Notes under the pieces: model-generated
Told to the model about the DNA's origin: nothing
The model's input: only the letters and a program-made list of their open reading frames with translations
Databases searched by the model: none
Program-made: the position numbers and the translations under genes
Shown: positions 1-9,400 of the stretch, in pieces
How the letters are laid out: each line of letters begins with the position of its first letter
Position numbering within the stretch: position 1 is the stretch's first letter
From: Bacteroides fragilis NCTC 9343
Lineage (GTDB): Bacteria; Bacteroidota; Bacteroidia; Bacteroidales; Bacteroidaceae
Reading direction: 5' to 3'
Length of the DNA: 64,000 nt
Assembly (NCBI RefSeq): GCF_000025985.1
Contig: NC_003228.3
Location: 3,162,001-3,226,000 of the forward strand

Positions 1-151
1 CGCCACTTACACCGCCACAACACCGGGCATGCACCGGAAATCATTTAAAGAGCAAGAACCGGCTATTTTTTCCATTATCGGATTCGCCGTAGCCTATATT
101 GCTGCCCTGATTATCAACCGCATCATCAAGACGAGAAAAACTCACCATTAA
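1..151 (+). CDS. C-terminal tail of a membrane protein (5' end outside window)
   Basis: An open frame enters from the left edge (first full codon at base 2) and stops with TAA at 149-151, nine bases before the next start codon. The 49 visible residues hold a short polar stretch, then a hydrophobic helix (IIGFAVAYIAALIINRII) and a basic end (KTRKTHH). This is the pattern of a last transmembrane helix with a cytoplasmic tail. The tight spacing to the exporter genes suggests one transcript. Too little is visible to name the family. Confidence 0.6.
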   Translation, partial: ATYTATTPGMHRKSFKEQEPAIFSIIGFAVAYIAALIINRIIKTRKTHH

Positions 152-160
152 CCCAACCTT

Positions 161-934
161 ATGGACATCCACCAAGAACTAAAAGAACTATCTAAATTCC
201 TGTCTGAATATTCGACCAGTCTGATGGCCGTAGGCGTACAAACATCACGAATCGTACGAAACACCTCACGAATCGCTGAATCTTTCGGCTTCTTCTGTGA
301 CATGACAATCTTTCAGAAAACCATCATCATGACATTACGCGATGCCGACAATTCGCATTCATACAGTACGGTAAACAAGATCAAGCCCATGGGACTGAAC
401 TTCGCCATTAATTCAGCACTCAGCACGCTGAGTTGGGAAGCATATGACGAACATTTGTCTCTCAGCGAGCTCCAACGTCGCTATCACGAAATTGTCAGCA
501 AACCACGTGAAAGTAAATGGCTTGTATTGATTCTGGTTGCCTTTGCCAACGCATCTTTCTGCCGCCTGTTCCAAGGTGACTTTATTTCCATGGGAATCGT
601 ATTTGTAGCCACCTTGGCCGGATTCTTTGTCCGTACCGAACTGATGGGACGTCACTGGAATCATCTGGCAATATTCATCATTTCGTCGTTCATTGCTTCC
701 ATGATCGGTAGTACGGGCTATCTGATGCACTGGGGTGACACTCCGGATATGGCTTTAGGTACCAGCGTACTTTATCTGATTCCGGGTGTACCGCTGATCA
801 ACGCCATCATGGACATCATCGACGGACATGTATTGGCCGGAACATCGAGATTTATTAACGCCTGTCTGCTTATCATCTGTATAGCGATCGGCCTTTCAAT
901 GACCCTTTTAATCACCGGAATCAGCACCTTATGA
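161..934 (+). CDS. Threonine/serine exporter, N-terminal half (ThrE/YjjP-type)
   Basis: A 257-aa membrane protein resembling the first half of the ThrE family, which exports threonine and serine across the inner membrane. The soluble N-terminal part (about residues 1-110) carries the GVQTSRIVRNTSRIAESFG stretch typical of the DUF1212 domain. It is followed by about five hydrophobic helices, including the YLIPGVPLINAIMDIIDG loop characteristic of this family. The stop codon overlaps the next start (ATGA), so the two halves are translationally coupled, like E. coli yjjP/yjjB. The substrate is inferred from the family only. Confidence 0.85.
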   Translation: MDIHQELKELSKFLSEYSTSLMAVGVQTSRIVRNTSRIAESFGFFCDMTIFQKTIIMTLRDADNSHSYSTVNKIKPMGLNFAINSALSTLSWEAYDEHLSLSELQRRYHEIVSKPRESKWLVLILVAFANASFCRLFQGDFISMGIVFVATLAGFFVRTELMGRHWNHLAIFIISSFIASMIGSTGYLMHWGDTPDMALGTSVLYLIPGVPLINAIMDIIDGHVLAGTSRFINACLLIICIAIGLSMTLLITGISTL

Positions 935-1455
935 TGAATATAGATTTTATAACAGCCACCGTACTCGACGGTGCATTCGCTGCCGTAGCCGCTATCGGAT
1001 TTGCTATTATATCGAATCCACCACGAAAAGCCATATTGATCTCTGCTTTCCTGGCGGCTGTAGGTCACGGATTACGTTACTTTCTGATGCATGCACATCT
1101 GTTTACGATGGACATTGCTACGGCTTCATTCTTTGCAGCTGTTTCCATCGGTTTATTAGCCATCCCTTTTGCCAAAGCGATTCACTGCCCGGCAGAGGTT
1201 TTCTCGTTTCCGTCTCTCTTGCCCATGATTCCGGGAATGTTTGCTTATAAAAGTATCCTTGCACTGACAAAGTTCATGCAGACTAAAGATGAAACCGATT
1301 CACTGCGATACCTGGTAGATTTTTGCCACAATGGCAGTACCACCATCTTCGTTTTATTTGCCTTGGTCGTAGGGGCAGCCGTACCGGTATTCATCTTCCA
1401 CCGCCAATCATTCACAGCTACCCGTTTACTGAAAAAGTTGGTAAAAAAAGGATGA
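931..1455 (+). CDS. Threonine/serine exporter, C-terminal half (YjjB-type)
   Basis: A 174-aa all-helical membrane protein matching the second half of ThrE (DUF3815/YjjB-like): about five hydrophobic helices and the conserved loop SFPSLLPMIPGMFAYKS. It overlaps the preceding gene by four bases, so both products are probably made together and form one exporter. In actinobacteria the same two parts are fused into a single chain. A strong hairpin terminator follows. Confidence 0.85.
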   Translation: MMNIDFITATVLDGAFAAVAAIGFAIISNPPRKAILISAFLAAVGHGLRYFLMHAHLFTMDIATASFFAAVSIGLLAIPFAKAIHCPAEVFSFPSLLPMIPGMFAYKSILALTKFMQTKDETDSLRYLVDFCHNGSTTIFVLFALVVGAAVPVFIFHRQSFTATRLLKKLVKKG

Positions 1456-1482
1456 CGGCATTCATATTATAGATAAATATCT

Positions 1483-1531
1483 AAAATGGCGAATAGGGAT
1501 CTGTTTTTACAACGTCTCTATTCGCCATTTT
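1483..1531. terminator. Bidirectional hairpin terminator between convergent genes
   Basis: AAAATGGCGAATAG and its complement CTATTCGCCATTTT flank a short loop. The A/T-rich flanks supply U-tracts in both directions, serving the exporter operon (+) and the kdgK-eda operon (-). Confidence 0.8.
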
Positions 1532-1533
1532 AA

Positions 1534-2202
1534 TTACTTTCTTGCCTCGGCAATGTATTCTAAGGCTTCGGTACATTTCTTGGTAACATATCCCCAATCT
1601 TCGGCTGCTACCTTATCTTTCGGAAATAATTTAGATCCCATACCGACACAGAATGCACCCGCTCCAAACCATCCTGTCAGGTTCTCCCGGGTAGGCTCTA
1701 CCCCACCGGTCACCATTAATTTGGACCAAGGCATCGGAGCCATCAAGCCTTTCACAAAATTTGGTCCGTACACATCTCCGGGAAATATCTTACAAAGATC
1801 ACAACCGGCTTCCTGTGCAAAGCCCACTTCCGAAACCGAGCCACACCCCGGTGTATAAGCGATCAGCCGGCGATTGCATATCTTAGCAATCGCCGGATTA
1901 AACAAGGGACCTACCACAAAGTCAGCCCCCGATTGTATATACAGAGCTGCAGTAGCCGGATCAACCACTGATCCGACTCCCATAGCCATCTCCGGGCATT
2001 CACAGACAGCAAATTTTACAAGCCCGGCAAATACTTCCTGGGCAAAGTCCCCCCGATTGGTAAACTCAAAAGCACGAACTCCACCTTCATAACAAGCTTT
2101 TACCACTTTCTTCGCTATTTCCACATCTTCGTGATAAAATACAGGAACCATACCTGTCGAACCTATTTTGTTCAAGACAGCTATTTTATCAAATTTAGCC
2201 AT
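1534..2202 (-). CDS. eda: KDPG/KHG aldolase (2-dehydro-3-deoxyphosphogluconate aldolase)
   Basis: A 222-aa class I aldolase. It splits 2-keto-3-deoxy-6-phosphogluconate into pyruvate and glyceraldehyde-3-phosphate, the last step of the Entner-Doudoroff and hexuronate routes. The (beta/alpha)8 barrel landmarks are visible: [12 protein letters not shown] with the acid/base Glu, [19 protein letters not shown], the Schiff-base lysine in CKIFPGD, and the phosphate-binding VTGGVEPT...[10 protein letters not shown]. Length is normal. It lies 46 bases downstream of kdgK on the same strand, so kinase and aldolase act in sequence. Some homologues also use 4-hydroxy-2-oxoglutarate. Confidence 0.93.
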   Translation of the reverse strand: MAKFDKIAVLNKIGSTGMVPVFYHEDVEIAKKVVKACYEGGVRAFEFTNRGDFAQEVFAGLVKFAVCECPEMAMGVGSVVDPATAALYIQSGADFVVGPLFNPAIAKICNRRLIAYTPGCGSVSEVGFAQEAGCDLCKIFPGDVYGPNFVKGLMAPMPWSKLMVTGGVEPTRENLTGWFGAGAFCVGMGSKLFPKDKVAAEDWGYVTKKCTEALEYIAEARK

Positions 2203-2248
2203 AAGAATATATACGATTTAAAGATTGACAACCCACTATCACCCACGA

Positions 2249-3274
2249 TTATCTTTGTACACGTCCGCTCGCATCTCCTCCGACAAGCGCTTCGACCTCC
2301 GCCACAGAAACAAGATTGAAGTCACCATTAATGGTATGCTTCAATGCCGATGCTGCCACTGCAAATTCAAGAGCCTCACCCTGGGTTCGCTTTGTAAGCA
2401 GGCCGTGTATGACACCGCCAGAGAAAGAATCCCCCCCTCCCACACGGTCAATAATCGGATCGATATCGTAATGTCTGGAAACATAGAATTCCTCACCATT
2501 ATAAATCATGGCTTTCCAACCATTATGTGATGCAGAGAAAGATTCTCGCAACGTCGAGATCACATAGCTGAACCCAAACTCATCCATCATCTGCCGAAAA
2601 ATTCCCTTATAGCCCTCTGCATCTGTATGTCCGCCTTCCACATCCGCATCAGGTTTAAATCCCAGACAGAGTTCCGCATCCTCCTCATTACCAATACATA
2701 CGTCTACATACTTCATCAAAGGTTTCATGATGGACTGCGCCTTCTCCTTCGTCCATAGTTTTTTACGAAAGTTCAGGTCGACCGACACCGTCACTCCATG
2801 ACGCTTGGCAGCCTCACAAGCAAGCCGGGTCAATTCGGCTGCTTTGTCTGAGATGGCAGGAGTAATACCAGACCAATGGAACCAGTCGGCCCCCTCCATG
2901 ATCTTGTCAAAATCAAAGTCCGCTGCAACGGCCTCGGCAATGGCAGAATGGGCACGATCGTAAATCACTTTACTGGGACGCATAGCTGCACCGGTTTCCA
3001 AATAATAGATCCCTACACGTTCGCCTCCCCGCGCAATATAGTCTGTCTTTACACCGTATTTACGGAGTGCATTTACTGCCGACTGCCCGATTTCATGTCC
3101 AGGCAGTTTGGTTATAAAATAAGCGTCGTGACCATAATTGGCACAGCTCACCGCCACGTTAGCCTCACCTCCACCATATACCACATCAAAAGAGTCCGAC
3201 TGGACAAAGCGGGTATTTCCCGGAGGAGACAACCGAAGCATGATTTCGCCTAATGTAACGACTTTCTTTCCCAT
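2249..3274 (-). CDS. kdgK: 2-keto-3-deoxygluconate kinase (PfkB family)
   Basis: A 341-aa ribokinase/PfkB-family sugar kinase. It phosphorylates 2-keto-3-deoxygluconate, the common intermediate of galacturonate and glucuronate breakdown, giving the substrate of the aldolase gene downstream. Visible signs are the N-terminal GEIMLRLSPPG, the GGGEANVA substrate loop, VDLNFR, and the C-terminal catalytic signature DRVGGGDSFSGGV with the catalytic Asp. The substrate is inferred from the neighbouring eda and the divergent LacI-type regulator. A -7 box (TATCTTTG) and a TTTG at -33 lie upstream. Confidence 0.9.
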   Translation of the reverse strand: MGKKVVTLGEIMLRLSPPGNTRFVQSDSFDVVYGGGEANVAVSCANYGHDAYFITKLPGHEIGQSAVNALRKYGVKTDYIARGGERVGIYYLETGAAMRPSKVIYDRAHSAIAEAVAADFDFDKIMEGADWFHWSGITPAISDKAAELTRLACEAAKRHGVTVSVDLNFRKKLWTKEKAQSIMKPLMKYVDVCIGNEEDAELCLGFKPDADVEGGHTDAEGYKGIFRQMMDEFGFSYVISTLRESFSASHNGWKAMIYNGEEFYVSRHYDIDPIIDRVGGGDSFSGGVIHGLLTKRTQGEALEFAVAASALKHTINGDFNLVSVAEVEALVGGDASGRVQR

Positions 3275-3406
3275 AATTTAATATTTTAATGAAACGAGCA
3301 ATTTAGATTATTCAGTTATAATTTATCGTCACCCCCTATTTTTAGCGATAATAAACTGGTAATAGGAGAAATAACAACTCATAAAACTTACACCGAACAA
3401 GTTCCG

Positions 3407-3418
3407 TGTGCGGACACA
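3407..3418. promoter_or_regulatory. Putative operator overlapping the kdgK promoter
   Basis: TGTGCGGACACA overlaps the minus-strand -7 box at 3417-3424. Its reverse complement begins TGTGTCCG, the same word as the site at 3487-3500, which suggests binding of the divergent LacI-type regulator. Confidence 0.45.
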
Positions 3419-3446
3419 AAGATACGTAAATTTTCAGGATTACAAA
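3417..3446 (-). promoter_or_regulatory. Promoter of kdgK-eda
   Basis: On the minus strand the -7 box TATCTTTG (3424-3417) is preceded after 18 bases by TTTG (3446-3443). This is the Bacteroides -33/-7 arrangement. The start point is expected near 3410, giving a leader of about 135 bases. Confidence 0.65.
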
Positions 3447-3454
3447 AATTGTTA

Positions 3455-3462
3455 TATATTTG
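3455..3462 (+). promoter_or_regulatory. -7 box of the LacI-type regulator gene
   Basis: TATATTTG fits TAnnTTTG and lies about 66 bases before the chosen start codon. The TTTGTGTCC at its end is another copy of the putative operator half-site, which suggests autoregulation. Confidence 0.5.
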
Positions 3463-3486
3463 TGTCCATAGAAATAAAACTATTAG

Positions 3487-3500
3487 TGTGTCCGGGCACA
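3487..3500. promoter_or_regulatory. Putative LacI-type operator in the regulator leader
   Basis: TGTGTCCGGGCACA is a near-perfect palindrome around a central CCGG, as expected for a LacI-family dimer. It lies just downstream of the inferred transcription start of the regulator. Confidence 0.5.
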
Positions 3501-3527
3501 AAACCTCACACAAATAAAGGTGAACGC

Positions 3528-4592
3528 ATGAATAAATTGCCAGAAAGAATCAGAATTAAGGATATTGCCCGCTTGGCAAATGTATCTGTAGGAACTGTAG
3601 ACCGGGTGCTCCATGGCCGTAGCGGAGTGTCGGAAGCAAGCCGTAAACGTGTAGAAGAAATCTTAAAGCAACTCGACTATCAGCCTAATATGTATGCCAG
3701 CGCGTTGGCTTCCAATAAGAAATATACTTTTGCCTGTCTGCTACCCAAACATCTGGAAGGCGAATATTGGACAGATGTGCAAAAAGGGATTCGGGAAGCG
3801 GTTACCACATACTCCGACTTCAATATTTCGGCAAATATCACCCATTATGACCCCTACGATTACAATTCGTTTGTGGCAACCAGTCAGGCCGTTATCGAAG
3901 AACAACCGGACGGAGTAATGTTTGCTCCCACTGTACCACAATATACCAAAGGATTTACCGATGCACTAAATGAACTGGGTATACCATATATATATATTGA
4001 TTCACAAATCAAAGACGCCCCTCCACTTGCCTTCTTCGGTCAAAACTCACACCAGAGCGGATACTTTGCAGCACGCATGCTGATGTTACTCGCCGTAAAT
4101 GACCGGGAAATCGTAATTTTCCGCAAGATACACGAAGGAGTGATCGGCTCGAACCAGCAGGAAAGCCGCGAAATCGGATTTCGCCAATATATGCAAGAGC
4201 ATCATCCCGCCTGTAACATCCTTGAACTCAACCTGCACGCCGACCTGAATATTGAAGATAGCCGGATGCTGGATGACTTCTTCCGCGAACATCCGGACGT
4301 CAAGCATGGCATCACGTTCAATTCAAAAGTATACATCATCGGTGAATACCTGCAACAACGCAGGAAAAGTGATTTCAGCCTGATCGGTTACGACTTGCTC
4401 GAGCGAAACGTAACGTGCCTGAAGGAAGGCACTGTCTCTTTCCTGATTGCACAGCAACCGGAATTACAAGGATTCAATAGTATCAAAACTTTGTGTGATC
4501 ATCTGATATTCAGGAAAGAAGTGGCTTGTACCAACTATATGCCCATCGATCTCCTGACCAAAGAAAATATCGACTATTATCACAGTAAGTAA
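3528..4592 (+). CDS. LacI-family transcriptional regulator of the kdgK-eda locus
   Basis: A 354-aa repressor-type protein. The N-terminal helix-turn-helix (IRIKDIARLANVSVGTVDRVLHGR, residues about 7-30) is the classic LacI DNA-binding unit. It is followed by the hinge and a periplasmic-binding-protein-like sensor domain (PDGVMFAPT, GYFAARML, SLIGYDLLERN). I chose the ATG at 3528, preceded by an AAAGGTG stretch. A longer frame starting at 3408 would place the promoter and operators inside the coding region. It is divergent from kdgK with shared TGTGTCC motifs between them. The effector is probably a sugar acid or phosphorylated intermediate, by inference only. Confidence 0.88.
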   Translation: MNKLPERIRIKDIARLANVSVGTVDRVLHGRSGVSEASRKRVEEILKQLDYQPNMYASALASNKKYTFACLLPKHLEGEYWTDVQKGIREAVTTYSDFNISANITHYDPYDYNSFVATSQAVIEEQPDGVMFAPTVPQYTKGFTDALNELGIPYIYIDSQIKDAPPLAFFGQNSHQSGYFAARMLMLLAVNDREIVIFRKIHEGVIGSNQQESREIGFRQYMQEHHPACNILELNLHADLNIEDSRMLDDFFREHPDVKHGITFNSKVYIIGEYLQQRRKSDFSLIGYDLLERNVTCLKEGTVSFLIAQQPELQGFNSIKTLCDHLIFRKEVACTNYMPIDLLTKENIDYYHSK

Positions 4593-4613
4593 TGTAAACA
4601 CTGAAAAGAGTTC

Positions 4614-4650
4614 AGGCTGCAAAGAAAAAAACAACATTCTTGCAGTCTGG
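4614..4650. terminator. Terminator hairpin between convergent genes
   Basis: An imperfect stem pairs the CAGGCTGCAAAGAA arm with the TTCTTGCAGTCTG arm around an A-rich loop, between the regulator (+) and the acetyltransferase (-). Confidence 0.5.
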
Positions 4651-4655
4651 GTTCC

Positions 4656-5102
4656 TTATTTTTCCCTCTTCAAATAAACCATATCCCTGAGCCGGATGCC
4701 ATTCTCATAAATAGGATGATCATAATGGTCGGTGAAAAAATTCTTAATACGATGGGAAGGAACAAATCCGCAGGATTGATAGAATAAAAGCGTATGTGGA
4801 GTATCTCCTGTTCCCACAAACATGACCGAGCATCGGTCCGAATAATGGTGAAACAGATATTCAATCAGGCTTTTACCATATCCCTTACGCTGGCTATCCG
4901 GACAAGTTGCGATATTCTTTAATTCGTAAATTCCTTTCCCCTCGTTAGTAACCACACAAACCGCCCTGAGCTTGTCTTCATCATATAGAGCGAACATATC
5001 TCCACGTTCCAGATACCGGTCTATCATATCTTCCTGCTCATCTGCCAGCAAGAGCAAATCGAGGAAACGCTTCCTGTCTGAAAATACCTGTTCGACTTTC
5101 AT
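4656..5102 (-). CDS. GNAT-family N-acetyltransferase
   Basis: A 148-aa acetyl-CoA-dependent acetyltransferase. The GNAT fold is recognisable from the strand ELKNIATCPDSQRKGYGKSLI, which contains the acetyl-CoA pyrophosphate loop (Q-R-K-G-Y-G), followed by FVGTGDTPHTLLFYQSCGF. The acceptor substrate cannot be read from the sequence. The start codon overlaps the stop of the upstream HxlR regulator by four bases, so both are one transcription unit and the regulator probably controls this enzyme. Confidence 0.85.
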   Translation of the reverse strand: MKVEQVFSDRKRFLDLLLLADEQEDMIDRYLERGDMFALYDEDKLRAVCVVTNEGKGIYELKNIATCPDSQRKGYGKSLIEYLFHHYSDRCSVMFVGTGDTPHTLLFYQSCGFVPSHRIKNFFTDHYDHPIYENGIRLRDMVYLKREK

Positions 5103-5455
5103 AACCCTTTCTGTTGTTCTCTATGTTCAAAAATCATTGTCATATGATCCAGTGCCCATCCAACCAATGCTTCGACGTGTGGAATCAAACTATGTCCCAT
5201 TTCCGTCAGGCAATATTCCACCCTCGGTGGTACTTCCGCATATGCTTTCCGTTCCACCAACCCGTCGGCCTCCAACGTACGGAGAGTAACAGTCAGCATC
5301 CGTTGCGAAATATCGTCTATTGTTTTATGAATGTCACCAAAGCGCATCGTTCCGTTCGCATTCAGCGTCACCAGCACCAGCATCGACCACTTGTCGCCCA
5401 GCCGGCATAATACGTCCCTGATGGGACAAGTTCCCGTAGGATGGAAGTTCTTCAT
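5099..5455 (-). CDS. HxlR-family winged-helix regulator
   Basis: A 118-aa DNA-binding protein of the HxlR/MarR-like winged-helix class. Family landmarks are CPIRDVLCRLGDKWSMLVL near the N-terminus, MRFGDIHKTIDDISQRMLT (recognition helix), LRTLEADGLVERKAY (wing) and VEYCLTEMGHSL. Members often sense redox or electrophile stress; a cysteine stands near the N-terminus (ThrCysPro) as in many of them. It is the first gene of a two-gene operon with the GNAT enzyme. TAnnTTTG boxes for the minus strand occur at 5488-5495 and 5562-5569. Confidence 0.88.
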   Translation of the reverse strand: MKNFHPTGTCPIRDVLCRLGDKWSMLVLVTLNANGTMRFGDIHKTIDDISQRMLTVTLRTLEADGLVERKAYAEVPPRVEYCLTEMGHSLIPHVEALVGWALDHMTMIFEHREQQKGL

Positions 5456-5487
5456 TCTCTAATCGTTTCTGTCATATTAAAAACCTG

Positions 5488-5569
5488 CAAAGTTAATTTG
5501 ATCCCCTGATATTAAGCCACATTCACATCTATCAGCACAGAATAATACACCTTTGCAGGCACAAAGATA
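5488..5569 (-). promoter_or_regulatory. Candidate promoters for the HxlR/GNAT operon
   Basis: Two minus-strand boxes match TAnnTTTG: TAACTTTG (5495-5488) and TATCTTTG (5569-5562). Neither has a clear -33 partner. They lie in the 348-base gap 5456-5803, which otherwise holds only the upstream region of the hybrid kinase. Confidence 0.4.
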
Positions 5570-5755
5570 ATAAACTTACGAAAGAGAACTATTGTTTTAT
5601 TTAATCAATTCACAGTCGATGTACTTGCAGAGGACGCAAAGATATTATTTGATTCATAAAAATAATCAAAGAGGGTATGTCATAACTCACCACAGATTTT
5701 ACCGGATAAACTTTAAATTTAGTCTAAACAAGAGGTACAATCCATTTATTATTAA

Positions 5756-5763
5756 TACTTTTG
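5756..5763 (+). promoter_or_regulatory. -7 box of the hybrid sensor kinase gene
   Basis: TACTTTTG fits TAnnTTTG, 40 bases before the ATG at 5804. No clear -33 element is seen. Confidence 0.45.
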
Positions 5764-5803
5764 TACACGATCAAACAAACATAAATACTTTTTCATCAAA
5801 GAT

Positions 5804-8800
5804 ATGACCCTCTTCACAAACATCAAATCCTTCGACAAATCATTTTTGTTGAAGTTATGGCTATCTCTTATTCTCTACCAGTTGTCCGTATGCCCCGTAT
5901 CTGCACAAAAAGACACGATGGATATCAAAGACTACATCTTAATCATTAATACATATACCGAATCATTCCCTTGGAGTAACCGCTTGATCTCAACAGCAAC
6001 CAACTTCGTAAAAGACGACCCCAAACTGGCTGTATACACCGAACATATGAACATGATAATGATAGATAATGACAGCATTCTGGACCAATTCAAAGACAGT
6101 CTTTTCGACAGATACGGTTCCCACCGCCCACGTATGCTGCTGTTATTAGGCAACTCTTCTCTCATATTGAAAGATGATCTTAGAAAAATGTGGGGTGACA
6201 TTCCAATGGTTCTCTGTGCCGGAAAAGACTATACCGGGCCTGAGCACTATTATCTGACGAAACAACCCATTCCTCTTTCCGAACGTGTACCATTGGCAGA
6301 ATTGTCCCAATCCTGCAATCTCACCTACCTCTATGCCAATCTCTATATCCACGAGAATGTAGAAATGATGTTCCGTACACTCCCCCGGATGAAAAGATTC
6401 ATCTACGTGGGCGACGAACGCTTTGTCAACCAAGTCAACAGTCAGGAGATTCAAGAAATTCTACGGACCAAACATCCGGATGTACACTATACCTTCCTGT
6501 CTTCCCGTGACATAAAGAAAACCAACCAACTGATCGATTCACTCAACTTTGTCGATCCCCGGACCACGGGTATTCTGTTTTCCAGCTGGTTCCACAAACG
6601 GCAGTTTGCCGGCAACATGATGTTGACAATGATCCTGCCTGAAATCGTTTCCACCGTATCCCCTCCAATATTCGCTCTCAATATGATTGAACTGAATGAC
6701 AAAGAGAGTGGAATGGTGGGTGGTTACACCTACGACCAGAATCACTTCAATGAAAAGCTGTCCAACATGTTTTCGGAAATCCTCAGCGGGAAATCTCCAC
6801 GGGATCTTCCACATTATCTGCCCACAGACGGTACACCACTCATCAACTATCAGGTATTGGTCCGCAAAGGTTTGTCTCCCGACGAGTGGCCCGCTCACAC
6901 CCGTTTTCTGAACAAACCTATCACCTTTTGGGACAAATATAAATATTTCCTGCCGGGAACAACCGTTTGCATCGCCCTGCTCGTCTGGTTTTTCCTCTAT
7001 CGTATCCGTACGCTCACGCATCTCAGACAGATCCAGTTGAAAGAAATCGAGGCTATGGCTAATTATAAAAATCTGATCGATAACATGCCTTTGCTCTACA
7101 TGCAGGAGAAACTAATCGTAAACGAACAAGGTGTAGCCGACGACTTGATCTACCTGAACGTAAATCCCCATTTCGAAAAACATTTTTTCCGTAGAGAGGA
7201 TGTCGTCGGTAAGCGGGCCAGTGAACTGTTTCCTGAATCTCTACCTGAATTTCTACACTTCATCCAGATCTCCCTGAAGGAGAACCGTGCCATCACATTC
7301 CCTTATTACTTCAAAAAGATAGACAGATTCTACGACATCGTATTAAAAGGTGCACATCAGGAGAATGTCATCGACATCTTCTGCGTAGACAGCACTGAAC
7401 TTCATCGTGCACAGCAGAAGTTGAACGCCACAAACCATAAACTATCTATGGCGCTGGAAGTAGCCGACATCATTCCCTGGAAATGGGACTTACTCAGCAA
7501 AACCATTCTTTGCGACATCAATAAGCCCATTGAACTCAGTGCACAAGGTAATAACGTAAGCGAAGAACAGTTGGCTGTACCCGACTCACAATACTTCTCG
7601 AAAATATATAAGGAGGACCGCATACGAGTGGAACAAGCTTATAAAGACCTGATAGAAGGGCGCTTGGAAAAAGTAAAAGAAGAGTATCGGGTGATCAACA
7701 TCCGGAATCACACTCACAAAATAGAGTGGGTAGAAGCCCAAGCTGCAGTGGAAACCCGCGACGAAAACGGAATTCCGGTGACACTGGTCGGTTCTTCACA
7801 GGTAATCACCGGACGTAAAAAGATGGAAATGGAACTGACTTCGGCCAAAGACCGGGCCGAAGAATCCAATCGTCTTAAATCTGCCTTTCTTGCCAACATG
7901 AGTCACGAAATCCGTACTCCGCTCAATGCCATCGTCGGATTTTCGGGAATACTGGCATCCACCGAGGAAGAAGAGGAGAAACAAGAATACGTCAGCATCA
8001 TTGAGAACAACAATGCATTATTGTTACAACTCATCAGTGACATCCTCGATCTGTCGAAAATAGAAGCCGGTACACTCGAGTTCCAGTACTCCGACATCGA
8101 ACTCAACACCGAGCTTAAAAAACTGGAAAGCACCCTGAAACTGAAATTAAAGTCGGACGACGTACAACTGGAATTTGTTCCCGGCCTCCCTGTGTGCCCG
8201 GTATGTACCGAAAAGAACCGGCTCTCACAACTGATCATCAATTTGGTGACCAATGCCATCAAGTTCACTTCCCGGGGAAGTATCCGCTTCGGTTACGAAC
8301 ACCGTGGCAAAGAACTCTATTTCTATGTCACCGATACCGGATGTGGCATCCCTAAGGACAAACAGGAAAGCATCTTCGGACGTTTTGTCAAACTGAACAG
8401 TTTCGCACAGGGAACAGGCCTGGGACTCTCCATCTGCCGTACCCTCGTCGAGCACATGGGCGGACATATCGGTGTAGATTCGGAAGAAGGCAAAGGTTCC
8501 ACGTTCTGGTTCTCCCTCCCTTATAAAGCGGCAAGCACTTCCGCCGGAACAATGCAAAAAACCGAGATTCAGCCCATCTCAGTAGAAAAAGACAAACTGA
8601 CTATCCTAATCGCTGAAGACAATGAAAGCAACTACCGCCTCTTCGAATCGATCCTCGGGCACGACTATCATCTGATTCATGCCTGGGACGGACGCGAAGC
8701 TGTCGAAAGATTCAAAAGAGAAAATCCACAGATTATTTTGATGGATATCAATATGCCGGTTATGGACGGATACGAAGCCACGCAGGAAATCCGTAAATAC

Positions 8801-8965
8801 TCAGCCAAAGTTCCTATCATAGCAGTTACGGCCTTTGCCTACGCTTCGGACGAGCAACGGGTGATGGAAAACGGATTCGACGGATATATGCCCAAACCGA
8901 TCAATGCACGGCAATTAAAAGCACAAATCACGGAGATTATGCAAAAACGGATCATTTTGTTATGA
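5804..8965 (+). CDS. Hybrid sensor histidine kinase/response regulator
   Basis: A 1053-aa inner-membrane sensor. Order of parts: signal peptide/first membrane helix (about 15-34); a periplasmic domain to about residue 380 resembling the ABC-sugar-binding-like sensors of hybrid kinases ([22 protein letters not shown]); a membrane helix near 385-405 ([15 protein letters not shown]); two PAS-like regions (about 420-540 and 545-675); a HisKA dimerisation domain with phospho-acceptor His701 in [11 protein letters not shown]; an HATPase_c domain ([30 protein letters not shown]); and a C-terminal receiver with phospho-acceptor Asp981 in [10 protein letters not shown]. There is no DNA-binding domain after the receiver, unlike the AraC-tailed Bacteroides systems, so the output must go through another protein. 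The ligand is unknown. Confidence 0.93.
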   Translation: MTLFTNIKSFDKSFLLKLWLSLILYQLSVCPVSAQKDTMDIKDYILIINTYTESFPWSNRLISTATNFVKDDPKLAVYTEHMNMIMIDNDSILDQFKDSLFDRYGSHRPRMLLLLGNSSLILKDDLRKMWGDIPMVLCAGKDYTGPEHYYLTKQPIPLSERVPLAELSQSCNLTYLYANLYIHENVEMMFRTLPRMKRFIYVGDERFVNQVNSQEIQEILRTKHPDVHYTFLSSRDIKKTNQLIDSLNFVDPRTTGILFSSWFHKRQFAGNMMLTMILPEIVSTVSPPIFALNMIELNDKESGMVGGYTYDQNHFNEKLSNMFSEILSGKSPRDLPHYLPTDGTPLINYQVLVRKGLSPDEWPAHTRFLNKPITFWDKYKYFLPGTTVCIALLVWFFLYRIRTLTHLRQIQLKEIEAMANYKNLIDNMPLLYMQEKLIVNEQGVADDLIYLNVNPHFEKHFFRREDVVGKRASELFPESLPEFLHFIQISLKENRAITFPYYFKKIDRFYDIVLKGAHQENVIDIFCVDSTELHRAQQKLNATNHKLSMALEVADIIPWKWDLLSKTILCDINKPIELSAQGNNVSEEQLAVPDSQYFSKIYKEDRIRVEQAYKDLIEGRLEKVKEEYRVINIRNHTHKIEWVEAQAAVETRDENGIPVTLVGSSQVITGRKKMEMELTSAKDRAEESNRLKSAFLANMSHEIRTPLNAIVGFSGILASTEEEEEKQEYVSIIENNNALLLQLISDILDLSKIEAGTLEFQYSDIELNTELKKLESTLKLKLKSDDVQLEFVPGLPVCPVCTEKNRLSQLIINLVTNAIKFTSRGSIRFGYEHRGKELYFYVTDTGCGIPKDKQESIFGRFVKLNSFAQGTGLGLSICRTLVEHMGGHIGVDSEEGKGSTFWFSLPYKAASTSAGTMQKTEIQPISVEKDKLTILIAEDNESNYRLFESILGHDYHLIHAWDGREAVERFKRENPQIILMDINMPVMDGYEATQEIRKYSAKVPIIAVTAFAYASDEQRVMENGFDGYMPKPINARQLKAQITEIMQKRIILL

Positions 8966-8990
8966 CAACAGCGCGATATACCGCCCCATT

Positions 8991-9245
8991 ATGACAGTTT
9001 CACTCCATATTCACCTTGATGCAAACCTCCTCAATCTGTTTGCGATCAACTTATACCACAAGGGGGCGAGGCGATCGATATACAATGACGAAAACCTGAG
9101 GATGGCATTCATGTCGGATATACAAGAGATTGTAGAGATTGAAGTGCATCGAACACGGATATTGCGTCCTGACTCATTTTATCAAAAGCTTCAAACGATT
9201 TACCGGAAAAGTACCGTTGCAATATTACAAACAGAATATAGGTAA
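8991..9245 (+). CDS. Doubtful small open frame (84 aa)
   Basis: An 84-residue frame starts 25 bases after the hybrid kinase on the same strand. It has no signal peptide, no recognisable motif and no clear ribosome binding site. It ends before the dispersed repeat at 9281. It could be a small downstream gene or chance; I lean to chance. Confidence 0.2.
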   Translation: MTVSLHIHLDANLLNLFAINLYHKGARRSIYNDENLRMAFMSDIQEIVEIEVHRTRILRPDSFYQKLQTIYRKSTVAILQTEYR

Positions 9246-9280
9246 TGATCGAAAATAACCGGTATGTATATATCCAAAAG

Positions 9281-9372
9281 TTCCACAGATTACACCGAAT
9301 CACACAGATTAAAAGTAAATATCCAGCTATTTATCGAAGTTTCTGTGCAAACCCGGGTAATCTGCGGTGAAC
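9281..9372. repeat. Dispersed hairpin repeat (CACAGATTA family), copy 1
   Basis: The left arm has CCACAGATTACACCGAAT and CACAGATT words. The right arm returns their complement, ending in TAATCTGCGGTGAA. The arms can fold into a long imperfect hairpin. It lies at the convergent ends of the hybrid kinase and the RNA-repair operon. Confidence 0.75.
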
Positions 9373-9400
9373 CATATCCGGTCGAGATACAAATTTTCCA

